Origin: Prodigiosinella aquatilis
Lineage (GTDB): Bacteria > Pseudomonadota > Gammaproteobacteria > Enterobacterales > Enterobacteriaceae
DNA length: 64,000 nucleotides
Direction: 5' to 3'
NCBI GenBank assembly: GCA_030388725.1
Contig: CP128857.1
Coordinates: 4,854,024 to 4,918,023 of the forward strand
In this document: piece after piece, positions 43,192 through 51,560 of the stretch
Position numbering within the stretch: position 1 is the stretch's first letter
Layout: each line of letters starts with the position of its first letter
Program-made: the position numbers and the translations under genes
The notes under the pieces: model-generated
The model's input: the letters and a program-made list of their open reading frames with translations, nothing else
What the model was told of the DNA's origin: nothing
Databases searched by the model: none

Positions 43192-44079
43192 TCAATGTTT
43201 CTTCTCAGCAAACACTACACGTGCCAGGATATTCAGAAATAGCACACACACCGTAATCAACAGTACACCTGCCCAAGCCAGCTGTTGCCACTCTGAGAAC
43301 GGACTCATGGCAAACTTGAAGATAGTCACTGGCAGGTTGGCAATCGGATGCATTAAATCCGTGTTCCAGAACTGGTTGGATAACGAAGTGAACAGCAACG
43401 GTGCCGTTTCCCCGGCGATACGAGCAACAGCCAGTAGAATGCCGGTAATAATTCCTGAAACAGACGCTTTTAACGTAATTGCAGAAATCATTTTCCATTT
43501 GGGTGTACCCAGAGCATAGGCAGCTTCACGCAGGCTATCTGGTACCAGTTTGAGCATATTTTCCGTGGTGCGGATAACAATCGGTATCTGTAATAATGCC
43601 AGCGCGATAACCCCTGCCCAGCCGGAAAAATGCTCCATTCTGGTAACCACGAGACTATAAACAAACAGCCCTACAACAATGGACGGTGCCGATAGCAAAA
43701 TATCATTAATAAAACGGATAACTTCTGCAATCAGCGATTTACGGCCATATTCCGCCAAATAAATGCCAGCCATGATACCCAGTGGCGTTCCCAGAAATGT
43801 CGCCCAAAAAATCAGTAGACCACTGCCCGCAATAGCGTTGGCTAAACCACCACCCGGTGAGTTGGGAGGCGGAGTCATTTCGGTAAACAGCGACAGTGAC
43901 ATGCCGTCAATACCTTTGGTGATCGTGGAAAACAGGATCCAAACCAACCAGAACAACCCAAATGCCATCGTCAGCATCGATAAACATAAAGCGATACGAT
44001 TTTTCTGACGCCGCCAGGCCTGCATTTTGCGACGCATGCGGATAAGCTCTGCTTCGTTCTCAATGCTGATTGCCGTCAT
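43192..44079 (-). CDS. pstA: Phosphate ABC transporter permease PstA
   Basis: A 295-residue inner-membrane permease with six hydrophobic segments, the FMTPPPNSPGGGLANAIAGS-type loop and an EAA-like segment SLREAAYALGTPKWKMISAI. It overlaps pstC by one base and precedes pstB by 48 bases, keeping the pstSCAB order. Confidence 0.95.
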   Translation of the reverse strand: MTAISIENEAELIRMRRKMQAWRRQKNRIALCLSMLTMAFGLFWLVWILFSTITKGIDGMSLSLFTEMTPPPNSPGGGLANAIAGSGLLIFWATFLGTPLGIMAGIYLAEYGRKSLIAEVIRFINDILLSAPSIVVGLFVYSLVVTRMEHFSGWAGVIALALLQIPIVIRTTENMLKLVPDSLREAAYALGTPKWKMISAITLKASVSGIITGILLAVARIAGETAPLLFTSLSNQFWNTDLMHPIANLPVTIFKFAMSPFSEWQQLAWAGVLLITVCVLFLNILARVVFAEKKH

Positions 44080-45038
44080 TAATGTACTCCTTCATTTTTC
44101 GCCAAACGCATGATCATCAATTTTGAACACGCCAGAACAATAAAGGTAATGACAAACAGGATCAGGCCTAGCTCCATCAGCGCTGCGGTATGTACACCAG
44201 GATCAGCCTCCGCAAATTCATTCGCCAACGCAGAAGTAATACTGTTTCCCGGCATATACAGTGACGGGCTATTCAGCTGGTAGGTGTTACCAATGATAAA
44301 CGTCACTGCCATCGTTTCTCCCAGCGCACGTCCCAGACCCAGCATCACACCGCCGATCACACCATTTTTGGTAAACGGCAGCACAATACGCCAAATCACT
44401 TCCCAGGTAGTACAACCGATGCCGTAAGCCGACTCCTTCATCATCACGGGTGTTTGCTCAAACACATCACGCATCACGGCAGCAATATAGGGAATAACCA
44501 TGATTGCCAGAATCACACCAGCAGCCAGAATACCAATACCGAAGGCCGGGCCGGAAAACAGCACACCTATAAACGGAATATCGGAAAGCACATATCCCAC
44601 CGGCTGCTGGAAATATTTGGCAAACAACGGTGCAAAAACAAATAAGCCCCACATGCCGTAAACGATACTGGGGATAGCGGCCAACAATTCAATAGCGATA
44701 CCCAACGGACGTTTTAACCAGTTGGGCGCCAGCTCGGTCAAAAACAGGGCGATACCAAAACTGATCGGAATCGCAATAATCAAGGCAATCAGCGAAGTGA
44801 CAATAGTGCCGTAGATCGGAACCAACGCACCAAATTGCTCGGCAGGTGCATCCCATTCCTTTGTCCACAAAAACGAAAAACCGAACTTCTGTATGCTCGG
44901 CCAGGATGCAATAATCAGGGAAACAATGATGCCCCCCAACAACAATAACGTTAGCAACGCAGACAGCCTTACCAGCACACCGAAAATGACATCTCCATGT
45001 TTTCCTGGCGGGGTAATAGCTGGCTTATATTCAGCCAT
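44079..45038 (-). CDS. pstC: Phosphate ABC transporter permease PstC
   Basis: A 319-residue permease with the family segments IPISFGIALFLTELAPNWLK, ELLAAIPSIVYGMWGLFVFA and the EAA-like MMKESAYGIGCTTWEVIWRI. It pairs with PstA to form the phosphate channel. An intergenic hairpin separates it from pstS, as a REP element does in E. coli. Confidence 0.95.
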   Translation of the reverse strand: MAEYKPAITPPGKHGDVIFGVLVRLSALLTLLLLGGIIVSLIIASWPSIQKFGFSFLWTKEWDAPAEQFGALVPIYGTIVTSLIALIIAIPISFGIALFLTELAPNWLKRPLGIAIELLAAIPSIVYGMWGLFVFAPLFAKYFQQPVGYVLSDIPFIGVLFSGPAFGIGILAAGVILAIMVIPYIAAVMRDVFEQTPVMMKESAYGIGCTTWEVIWRIVLPFTKNGVIGGVMLGLGRALGETMAVTFIIGNTYQLNSPSLYMPGNSITSALANEFAEADPGVHTAALMELGLILFVITFIVLACSKLMIMRLAKNEGVH

Positions 45039-45084
45039 ACGACTCTCTTCTCAAAATAATAGGGGGGAACCCCTATGAATTTCG

Positions 45085-45118
45085 GAGGCGGATCCCCCGT
45101 TTCCGGATTATCCGCCTC
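45085..45118. repeat. Intergenic hairpin between pstS and pstC
   Basis: GAGGCGGAT and ATCCGCCTC form a perfect 9-bp stem with a 16-base loop. It lies between pstS and pstC in the position where E. coli has a REP that stabilises pstS mRNA. It probably supports higher expression of the binding protein than of the permeases. Confidence 0.5.
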
Positions 45119-45152
45119 ACGATTACCAGCAAATAACGATTTACCAACTCAA

Positions 45153-46190
45153 TTAATAAATCGATTTACCACTTTCGTCTTTAATCTGAGTTTTCCATGC
45201 TGCGCGAACCTGAGCAACCACTTCTTTTGGCAGAGTCGCGTAATCCAGCGCGTTGGCTTCTTTGCCGCCATGGTTATACGCCCAGTCAAAGAACTTCATC
45301 ACTTCTTTACCCTGTGTAGGCTTGGTTTGTACTTTATGCAACAGGATAAAAGTAGTGGAGGTAATTGGCCATACATCCGCCCCCTTCTGGTTAGTCAGGT
45401 CCTGAGCGAAAGACTTGCTCCAGTCAATACCTTTGGCCGCGTTACTGAATGATTCTTCAGTCGGGTTCACAACCTTACCATCAGCAGAAATCAGTTTGGT
45501 GTAAACCAGCTTGTTCTGTTTGGCATAAGCGTATTCTACATAACCAATAGCACCAGGCAGACGCTGAACAAACGCCGCGACACCATCATTACCTTTACCA
45601 CCCAGACCGGTCGGCCAGTTAACCGTGTTACCTGCACCCACCTTCTCTTTCCACTCAGGGCTTACTTTTGACAAGTAGCTGGTAAACACATAAGACGTGC
45701 CAGAACCATCAGCACGACGGACAACCGCAATATCCTGGTCCGGCAGCTTCGCTTTCGGGTTCAGTTTGGCAATTGCTGGATCATTCCATTTTTTAATCTT
45801 GCCCAGATAGATATCACCCAGGGTTTTACCATCCAGCGTCAGTTCACCTTTTTTCACGCCCTGCACATTAACCGCCAGAACAATACCGCCAATCACAGTC
45901 GGGAATTGGAACAGACCTTCCTGAGCCAGCTTTTCATCTTTCAGCGGCGCATCAGACGCACCGAAATCCACGGTTTTTGCAACGATTTGTTTTACACCGC
46001 CTGAAGAACCAATTCCCTGGTAGTTTATTTTGTTGCCGGTTTCTTTTTGATATGAATCAGCCCATTTCGTGTAAACCGGAGCGGGGAATGTCGCACCTGC
46101 GCCGGTGAGGTCAGCAGCAAAAGCGGAAACAGTCATCAAAGAAACGCTTGCCGCAACAATACTGGCAACAGTAGTACGCATCAGTTTCAT
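45153..46190 (-). CDS. pstS: Phosphate-binding periplasmic protein PstS
   Basis: A 345-residue binding protein with a 25-residue signal peptide ending VSAFA before ADLTGAGATFPAPVYTKW. The phosphate-site motifs GSSGGVKQIVAKTVDFGASD and RADGSGTSYVFTSYLSKVS match E. coli PstS. It is the first gene of the pst operon, with a strong AGGAGG site and Pho boxes upstream, so it is expected to be induced by phosphate starvation through PhoB. Confidence 0.96.
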   Translation of the reverse strand: MKLMRTTVASIVAASVSLMTVSAFAADLTGAGATFPAPVYTKWADSYQKETGNKINYQGIGSSGGVKQIVAKTVDFGASDAPLKDEKLAQEGLFQFPTVIGGIVLAVNVQGVKKGELTLDGKTLGDIYLGKIKKWNDPAIAKLNPKAKLPDQDIAVVRRADGSGTSYVFTSYLSKVSPEWKEKVGAGNTVNWPTGLGGKGNDGVAAFVQRLPGAIGYVEYAYAKQNKLVYTKLISADGKVVNPTEESFSNAAKGIDWSKSFAQDLTNQKGADVWPITSTTFILLHKVQTKPTQGKEVMKFFDWAYNHGGKEANALDYATLPKEVVAQVRAAWKTQIKDESGKSIY

Positions 46191-46281
46191 AATCCCTCCT
46201 GTGGGATAATACTTTAAAAGTGTAGACCCGGAGCTTTGTTAATCAGAGTGTAGTTTGCAGGAGGGAAAATAGGACAATTAA

Positions 46282-46321
46282 GTGACATTAAAATGTACGT
46301 TATATTACGGTTTTATTACAA
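46282..46321 (-). promoter_or_regulatory. Tandem Pho boxes upstream of pstS
   Basis: On the minus strand TTGTAATAAAACCGTAAT (46304-46321) matches the E. coli pstS Pho box at 13 of 18 positions. CGTACATTTTAATGTCAC (46282-46299) matches at 11 of 18 with an intact second half. They are 22 bases apart, two helical turns, as in known tandem PhoB sites, and about 100 bases upstream of the pstS ATG. Confidence 0.65.
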
Positions 46322-46672
46322 ACAAACCAATACATGAGGTTATGTGGAATCTGATTATGCAATAACAGCAACAGGAATCAGGTTGTGGCCCCATTATTCA
46401 GGGAGGAACGCAATGAAAAGGCTCACTGTGACGATAAATTTTTTTTTACAGTACCGTACATCTGGTATTCAATAAAGCCGCATAACACACGGCTTTTACT
46501 ACTTAACTCTGCTCTCGTTAATGTGGAGCCGTTTTTATCCAGCTCTCATAAAACGTTATTTCCAGCGATGAAAAATCAATGAGGTATTGATGCCGCCAAA
46601 AGACAAACTCGAACTCACCGAACCAAAATCCGTTATACACCAGACGCCTTATCCCATATAAATTCACGCCAT

Positions 46673-46722
46673 AAAAAATCCGTCCGCTAGTCACCCTATT
46701 TCCTGGGAACCATCGGACGGAT
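46673..46722 (-). terminator. Terminator-like hairpin without an obvious gene
   Basis: ATCCGTCCG and CGGACGGAT form a perfect 9-bp stem with a 27-base loop; six T follow on the minus strand (A run at 46673-46678). No minus-strand protein gene ends just before it, so it may end a non-coding RNA or be part of a repeat. Confidence 0.5.
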
Positions 46723-46727
46723 GTTAT

Positions 46728-46753
46728 ATACCCATCATCTTTCAAATTGCAGG
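46728..46753. repeat. Solo end of the MITE-like repeat
   Basis: ATACCCATCATCTTTCAAAT then TGCAGG matches the complement of the right end of the element at 16319-16521 at about 23 of 26 positions. No matching partner end is seen nearby, so this is a fragment. Confidence 0.55.
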
Positions 46754-46926
46754 TGCTTTTCCTCCTTTATGTATCTTAATGCTTAATGGATATGTTTTTA
46801 TATATCAATACGATAATTACTCACAACACCTCTAGGGAAAATGTCTTAACCGTCAGTTGAACGCGTTAGATCTTCCCAAGCATCGATTTCGGCTGCATAA
46901 GCTTTCAGTTTATCTCGCACCAGGCC

Positions 46927-46997
46927 GAAGAGACAAAACGTATGCGGGAGAACTTTGCGGTACTACCCGCACATTTTGCGTCAGAATTTGTCTCTTC
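46927..46997. repeat. Nested inverted repeats
   Basis: GAAGAGACAAA (46927-46937) is mirrored perfectly by TTTGTCTCTTC (46987-46997). Inside, TGCGGG (46943-46948) faces CCCGCA (46966-46971), and CAAAA next to the left arm can instead pair with TTTTG at 46973-46977. The arms thus allow two competing folds. No coding function is visible. Confidence 0.6.
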
Positions 46998-47194
46998 TCA
47001 TTAGCGGAGAGATTGAAATTTATTAGCATAGTCATGATGGCCCATCATTCAAATAGATAACGCCTTGTCACATTAGACGTAAACGGACATACAGAGCCCT
47101 TCAGCTTTAAAACCCACTGACAGAACATGACGCTAGTACAGGCAAAATGCTCCTGTCATCCGATACAACGCAACAGTGGGGAGCCCGAGACAGG

Positions 47195-47401
47195 ATGAAA
47201 ATCTCAGAGACAATCACCGCCGTTTTTTTTCTTTTTATTTCCATAGGCGCTATGGCTGCCGCACCCACTCCTCATGCAGTGGTGGGAGAGTCAAGAAATC
47301 ACAATGGGTTCAAATCGCATTTTAACATTGCCGACACCGCCGAAATGCCGGATGAACGTCGCGATGATCCCTGGCATGGCTCACATCTTACTTCATCGTA
47401 A
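47195..47401 (+). CDS. Candidate small secreted protein
   Basis: A 68-residue frame starting MKISETITAVFFLFISIGAM with a convincing signal peptide and a likely cleavage after MAA or MAAA, leaving about 45 polar residues (HAVVGESRNHNGFKSHFNIA, later DERRDDPWHGSH). GAGA and AGG lie just upstream of the ATG at 47195. I do not recognise the family. The frame could be chance, but the signal peptide and its placement in an otherwise empty region make it worth keeping. Confidence 0.4.
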   Translation: MKISETITAVFFLFISIGAMAAAPTPHAVVGESRNHNGFKSHFNIADTAEMPDERRDDPWHGSHLTSS

Positions 47402-47466
47402 TACTGTACTCGTCCCGTTTATGTAGCGAGACGCAATGAGATCTCTCAGAAAAGGGCATTTCGTGG

Positions 47467-47491
47467 CGTATTATCCACAGTTGATAATACG
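47467..47491. promoter_or_regulatory. DnaA box inside an inverted repeat
   Basis: TTATCCACA at 47471-47479 is a perfect consensus DnaA box. It overlaps an 8-bp inverted repeat CGTATTAT / ATAATACG. A single box outside oriC may titrate DnaA or be chance. Confidence 0.35.
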
Positions 47492-47570
47492 TTCCGTCTC
47501 CAAGATCTCTCTCTTGTCTCACTCAGGAAGCAATCACAGTCTCTGACAGTGACTATTCAGATTTAGGCAT

Positions 47571-47612
47571 AAAAAAATCCGGTATGCTTTTTGAACAGCA
47601 TAACCGGATTTT
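47571..47612 (-). terminator. Bidirectional terminator after glmS
   Basis: ATCCGGTATGCT pairs with AGCATAACCGGAT with one bulge; A run on the left and T run on the right make it usable on both strands. It lies about 55 bases past the glmS stop. Confidence 0.8.
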
Positions 47613-47665
47613 CCAGTTAGCAACTATGTTGTCATCCCACAAACCTGACTAGCTTATTATCACAC

Positions 47666-49501
47666 TTACTCTACCGTGACAGATTTTGCCAAATTACGTG
47701 GCTGATCCACATCAGTGCCTTTAATCAGTGCTACATGATAAGCCAGCAGTTGTAGTGGAACGGTATAGAAAATCGGCGCAATAACATCTTCAACATGAGG
47801 CAGTTTGATAAGCTTCATCATCTTGCTATCAGAAGTGAAACCAGCGGCTTCATCGGCAAATACATATAATTCACCGCCACGCGCCCGCACTTCTTCAATA
47901 TTGGACTTCAACTTTTCCAACAGCTCGTTATTGGGAGCCACCACTACCACCGGCATATCAGCATCAATCAGCGCCAGTGGACCATGTTTCAACTCGCCCG
48001 CGGCATAGGCTTCCGCATGGATATAAGAGATCTCTTTAAGCTTCAGCGCGCCTTCCATTGCTATCGGATACTGATCGCCACGCCCCAGGAACAAGGCATG
48101 ATGCTTGTCAGAAAAACCTTCCGCCAGCGATTCGATCAGTTTGTCCTGCGACAACATCTGCTCTATACGTGCTGGCAATGCCTGCAAAGCATGAACAATA
48201 TCGTGCTCGATTTTCGCATCCATACCGCGCAAATGGCCAATACGCGCCACCAGCATCAGCAGTACCGTCAGTTGCGTGGTGAAAGCTTTGGTTGATGCCA
48301 CACCGATTTCCACACCGGCTTTGGTCATTAACGCCAGATCGGATTCACGCACCAGTGAAGAACCCGCAACATTACAAATCGCCAATGAACCGAGGTAACC
48401 CAACGCTTTGGACATACGTAATGCTGCGAGGGTATCGGCTGTTTCACCAGACTGAGACAGCGTAATCATCAGGCTATTAGCGCGTACTGCCGGTTTGCGG
48501 TAACGGAATTCAGAAGCGATTTCCACATCACAAGGCACTCCCGCCAACGCTTCAAACCAGTAACGGGAAACCATACCGGAATTGTAAGACGTTCCGCAGG
48601 CAATAATTTGAATATGCTGAACTTTCGCCAGCAGTTCATCCGCTTTCGGCCCTAACTCGGACAGGTTGATCTCGCCGTGGCTGAAACGCCCTTCCAGGGT
48701 ATTTTTAATGGCCATCGGTTGTTCGTAGATCTCTTTTTGCATGTAGTGACGGTAAGTCCCCTTGTCACCGGCATCGTATTGCACGCTGGATTCAATCTCT
48801 TCGCGTTTAACATCCTGACCTTGCTTATCGAAAATATGCACGGTGCGACGAGTAATTTCAGCCACGTCCCCCTCTTCCAGGAAGATAAAGCGGCGAGTTA
48901 CCGGCAATAATGCCAGTTGGTCGGAGGCGATAAAGTTTTCCCCGACACCAAGACCAATCACCAACGGACTGCCGGAACGGGCGGCCACCATCACGCTGGG
49001 ATCACGGCTATCCAACAACACCATTCCGTACGCACCGCGCAACTGAGGAATAACACGCTTCACCACATCTACCAGTGAACCCCCACTTTGCTGCTGTTCC
49101 CAATGAACCAGATGCGCCACGACTTCAGTGTCGGTTTCAGAAGCAAACCGATAACCACGTTTAACCAGCAGTTCACGTAACGGTTCGTGATTTTCAATAA
49201 TACCGTTATGCACTACGGTAATGTATCCAGAAACATGCGGATGAGCGTTATCTTCAGAAGGCTCACCATGTGTAGCCCAACGCGTATGAGCAATTCCGGT
49301 ACCGCCGTGCAACGGATGTTCATCGGCTGCCTGAGCCAGAATCTGTACCTTGCCCAAACGGCGTAAACGGGTCATATGACCGTCATTGTCCACGACTGCC
49401 AGACCAGCCGAGTCATAACCGCGGTATTCCAGACGGCGTAACCCTTCTAGCAGTATTTCTGCAATATCACGCTGTGCAACAGCGCCTACTATTCCACACA
49501 T
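47666..49501 (-). CDS. glmS: Glutamine--fructose-6-phosphate aminotransferase GlmS
   Basis: A 611-residue enzyme that makes glucosamine-6-phosphate, the entry to cell-wall amino sugars. The N-terminal glutaminase starts MCGIVGAV with the catalytic Cys2, followed by RRLEYRGYDSAGLAV and RWATHGEPSEDNAHPH. Two SIS sugar-isomerase domains follow (CGTSYNSGM; GRGDQYPIAMEGALKLKEIS). The start at 49501 is fixed by Cys2; the frame is open 12 codons further up. It lies downstream of glmU as in other enterics. Confidence 0.96.
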   Translation of the reverse strand: MCGIVGAVAQRDIAEILLEGLRRLEYRGYDSAGLAVVDNDGHMTRLRRLGKVQILAQAADEHPLHGGTGIAHTRWATHGEPSEDNAHPHVSGYITVVHNGIIENHEPLRELLVKRGYRFASETDTEVVAHLVHWEQQQSGGSLVDVVKRVIPQLRGAYGMVLLDSRDPSVMVAARSGSPLVIGLGVGENFIASDQLALLPVTRRFIFLEEGDVAEITRRTVHIFDKQGQDVKREEIESSVQYDAGDKGTYRHYMQKEIYEQPMAIKNTLEGRFSHGEINLSELGPKADELLAKVQHIQIIACGTSYNSGMVSRYWFEALAGVPCDVEIASEFRYRKPAVRANSLMITLSQSGETADTLAALRMSKALGYLGSLAICNVAGSSLVRESDLALMTKAGVEIGVASTKAFTTQLTVLLMLVARIGHLRGMDAKIEHDIVHALQALPARIEQMLSQDKLIESLAEGFSDKHHALFLGRGDQYPIAMEGALKLKEISYIHAEAYAAGELKHGPLALIDADMPVVVVAPNNELLEKLKSNIEEVRARGGELYVFADEAAGFTSDSKMMKLIKLPHVEDVIAPIFYTVPLQLLAYHVALIKGTDVDQPRNLAKSVTVE

Positions 49502-49610
49502 CTGTTGTATTCCTATAGAAGTGACATATTGTGTCACCAGAGATGTCTCTGACCTGATTATTCCGGTTTTTTCCGGGTTCCCCGAGCCTTGTAGAGTTGG
49601 GGATTATTAT

Positions 49611-49650
49611 GTTTTGTCCTGTGTTCTATCGATAAAACACAGAACAAAAC
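49611..49650. promoter_or_regulatory. Long hairpin in the glmU-glmS leader
   Basis: GTTTTGTCCTGTGTT and AACACAGAACAAAAC pair over 15 positions with one mismatch and a ten-base loop. It lies 110 bases upstream of the glmS ATG in the cotranscribed spacer, so it could steer mRNA processing. Confidence 0.4.
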
Positions 49651-49749
49651 CGTCTTTATATCAAAACGTTGTTTAGCTGGTTATTGCTGACGTTTTAACG
49701 CCTGTCCTCAGCGAGTATGGGAATACATCAAAGATTGTCAGCGCTGCCA

Positions 49750-49782
49750 GAATGGATCCCCGACGTCGCGGGGATGACAAAA
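49750..49782. repeat. REP-like element
   Basis: AATGGATCCCCGACGTCGCG followed by GGGATGACAA is a palindromic GC-rich unit (CCCCG-ACGT-CGGGG core) of a type widely scattered in bacterial genomes. It is intergenic. The minus-strand frame across it shows the typical repeat translation SSPRRRGS. Confidence 0.65.
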
Positions 49783-49830
49783 GAGCAAACTGATAACAAA
49801 CCGATGAGGTATTCACAGTCATCGACTCGG

Positions 49831-51201
49831 TTATTTTCTCTTTACCGGACGAACCCAACCAGCGATATGCTGCTGCTTCACCCGACTGATAACCAGCTCA
49901 TTCTCACCAACATTCCGGGTAATGGTGGTACCAGCGCCTATCGTGGCACCTTTGGCTACGCTAACCGGCGCCACCAGTTGAGTATCAGAACCAACAAACA
50001 CATCATCACCGATAATGGTTTTATGCTTATTCGCACCATCGTAATTGCAGGTAATGGTTCCGGCACCAATATTGACGCCAGCACCAATGTCAGCATCACC
50101 CAGATAGCTTAAGTGACCAGCTTTAGAGCCTTTCCCCAAACGAGCTTTCTTCAGTTCGACAAAGTTACCGACATGAGCACCTTCCGCCAGCTCGGCCCCT
50201 GGACGTAAACGGGCAAAAGGCCCAATAGTGCACTTCGCTTCAAGTACAGCATCTTCCACTACCGAGTATGGACTGATCTCACAGTCGTCACCAATCACAC
50301 TGTTTTTTATTACACAACCCGCGCCAATTTTGACTCGACTGCCCAACGTCACCTCACCTTCAAAAATGACATTAATATCAATAGTGACATCACGACCGTG
50401 TTTCAACTCCCCCCGCAGATCAAAACGAGCAGGATCACGTAGTGTCACCCCGGCCAGCAACAGTTTTTTCGCCTGTTCTTGCTGATAAACACGCTCCAGT
50501 GTGGCGAGTTGCAAGCGGTTATTCACCCCTTCTACTTCACTCTGGCTATCGGGATGAACAGCCATAACACGATGGCCTTCCTGTACTGCCATGGCGATAA
50601 TATCCGTGAGGTAATACTCGCCCTGCACGTTATCGTTGGTAAGTTGGCTCAACCAGCGTTTCAGATCCTGACCATTTGCTACCAGGATGCCGGTATTGAT
50701 CTCGGATATTTGCCGCTGTTCCTCACTGGCATCTTTGTGTTCAATAATACCGACGACTTCGCCATTTTCACGCACGATGCGGCCATAACCGGTAGGATCA
50801 TTAACCTTCACCGTCAGTAAACCAATCCCACCCAACGGTTTTGCCTGTAACAGCCGCTGCAATGTAACCGGAGAAATCAGCGGCACATCACCATATAGCA
50901 TCAGGATATCTTCATCGTCAGCAAACCAGGGTGCGGCCTGTTGCATAGCATGACCAGTGCCTAGCTGTTCAGCCTGTAATACCCAATTCAACGATGAATC
51001 AGACAGCGCTTCCTTCAGTAGATCGCCACCGTGGCCATAGACCAGATGCATATTTCTGGCACCAATTTTCATTGCTGCATCAATAATATGCTGAACCATA
51101 GGTTTACCCGCCAGCGGGTGAAGTACTTTAGGAAGATCGGAATACATGCGGGTTCCCTTGCCAGCGGCAAGGATAACCACACTCATAGCACTGTTTGACA
51201 T
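49831..51201 (-). CDS. glmU: Bifunctional UDP-N-acetylglucosamine pyrophosphorylase / glucosamine-1-phosphate acetyltransferase GlmU
   Basis: A 456-residue enzyme, identical in length to E. coli GlmU. The N-terminal uridyltransferase has LAAGKGTRMYSDLPKVLHPL; the C-terminal left-handed beta-helix (from about 250) shows hexapeptide repeats such as VTLGSRVKIGAGCVIKNSVI and the catalytic-region HVGNFVELKKARLGKGSKAG. The start at 51201 is five bases after AGGA; the ATG two codons upstream is too close to the site. Confidence 0.96.
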   Translation of the reverse strand: MSNSAMSVVILAAGKGTRMYSDLPKVLHPLAGKPMVQHIIDAAMKIGARNMHLVYGHGGDLLKEALSDSSLNWVLQAEQLGTGHAMQQAAPWFADDEDILMLYGDVPLISPVTLQRLLQAKPLGGIGLLTVKVNDPTGYGRIVRENGEVVGIIEHKDASEEQRQISEINTGILVANGQDLKRWLSQLTNDNVQGEYYLTDIIAMAVQEGHRVMAVHPDSQSEVEGVNNRLQLATLERVYQQEQAKKLLLAGVTLRDPARFDLRGELKHGRDVTIDINVIFEGEVTLGSRVKIGAGCVIKNSVIGDDCEISPYSVVEDAVLEAKCTIGPFARLRPGAELAEGAHVGNFVELKKARLGKGSKAGHLSYLGDADIGAGVNIGAGTITCNYDGANKHKTIIGDDVFVGSDTQLVAPVSVAKGATIGAGTTITRNVGENELVISRVKQQHIAGWVRPVKRK

Positions 51202-51560
51202 AGGCATCCTGACTAAAAACCAAGAGGTGTCGCCATTATGGTGACAGACAAAAGTAAACCCGTTATCACGCTGGAATACTACATATTTTTCAGCGAAAAA
51301 TACCTGTCCAACGGGATTCCAGGCACCAAATTCAGATGAATGGAAGTGTACTCAAACTGGGGCGATTTGGGTAAGTATGATGATACTCCCGCGTTAATTT
51401 TTATGCTCTCCGCCACACTGCCTGTTTCATTGACGGATTAAGTCACGAAACGGAAACTTTTGGTAAAAAACCTCATCCACTTTGTGAGCCACACAAAAGA
51501 AACGCTGTTTCATTTTTTGTAATAATGCGCCAACCAATAACAAATAATGATGGGGAAGAT
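51202..51560. other. Divergent intergenic region between glmU and pelX
   Basis: These 359 bases contain no gene. The right end carries the KdgR-like operator and should hold the pelX promoter; the left end should hold the glmU promoter. Confidence 0.6.
51495..51517 (+). promoter_or_regulatory. KdgR-like operator upstream of pelX
   Basis: The site is AAAA-GAAAC-GCT-GTTTC-ATTTTT, with a perfect GAAAC/GTTTC inverted repeat and AT-rich flanks. It fits the KdgR consensus that represses pectinase genes in Dickeya and Pectobacterium. It lies 44 bases before the pelX ATG, overlapping the expected promoter. Confidence 0.75.

Larger units (their letters stand above)
46322..47194. other. Gene-poor structured region between pst and glmS
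   Basis: No protein gene is supported here. The region contains a terminator-like hairpin (46673-46722), a solo MITE end (46728) and a set of nested inverted repeats (46927-46997). Open frames of 65-75 codons lack ribosome sites and recognisable features. Confidence 0.5.
49502..49830. other. glmU-glmS intergenic region
   Basis: No gene is present in these 329 bases. It holds a hairpin at 49611-49650 and a REP-like repeat at 49750-49782. In E. coli this interval carries the processing site and the sRNA target that control glmS. Confidence 0.6.
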
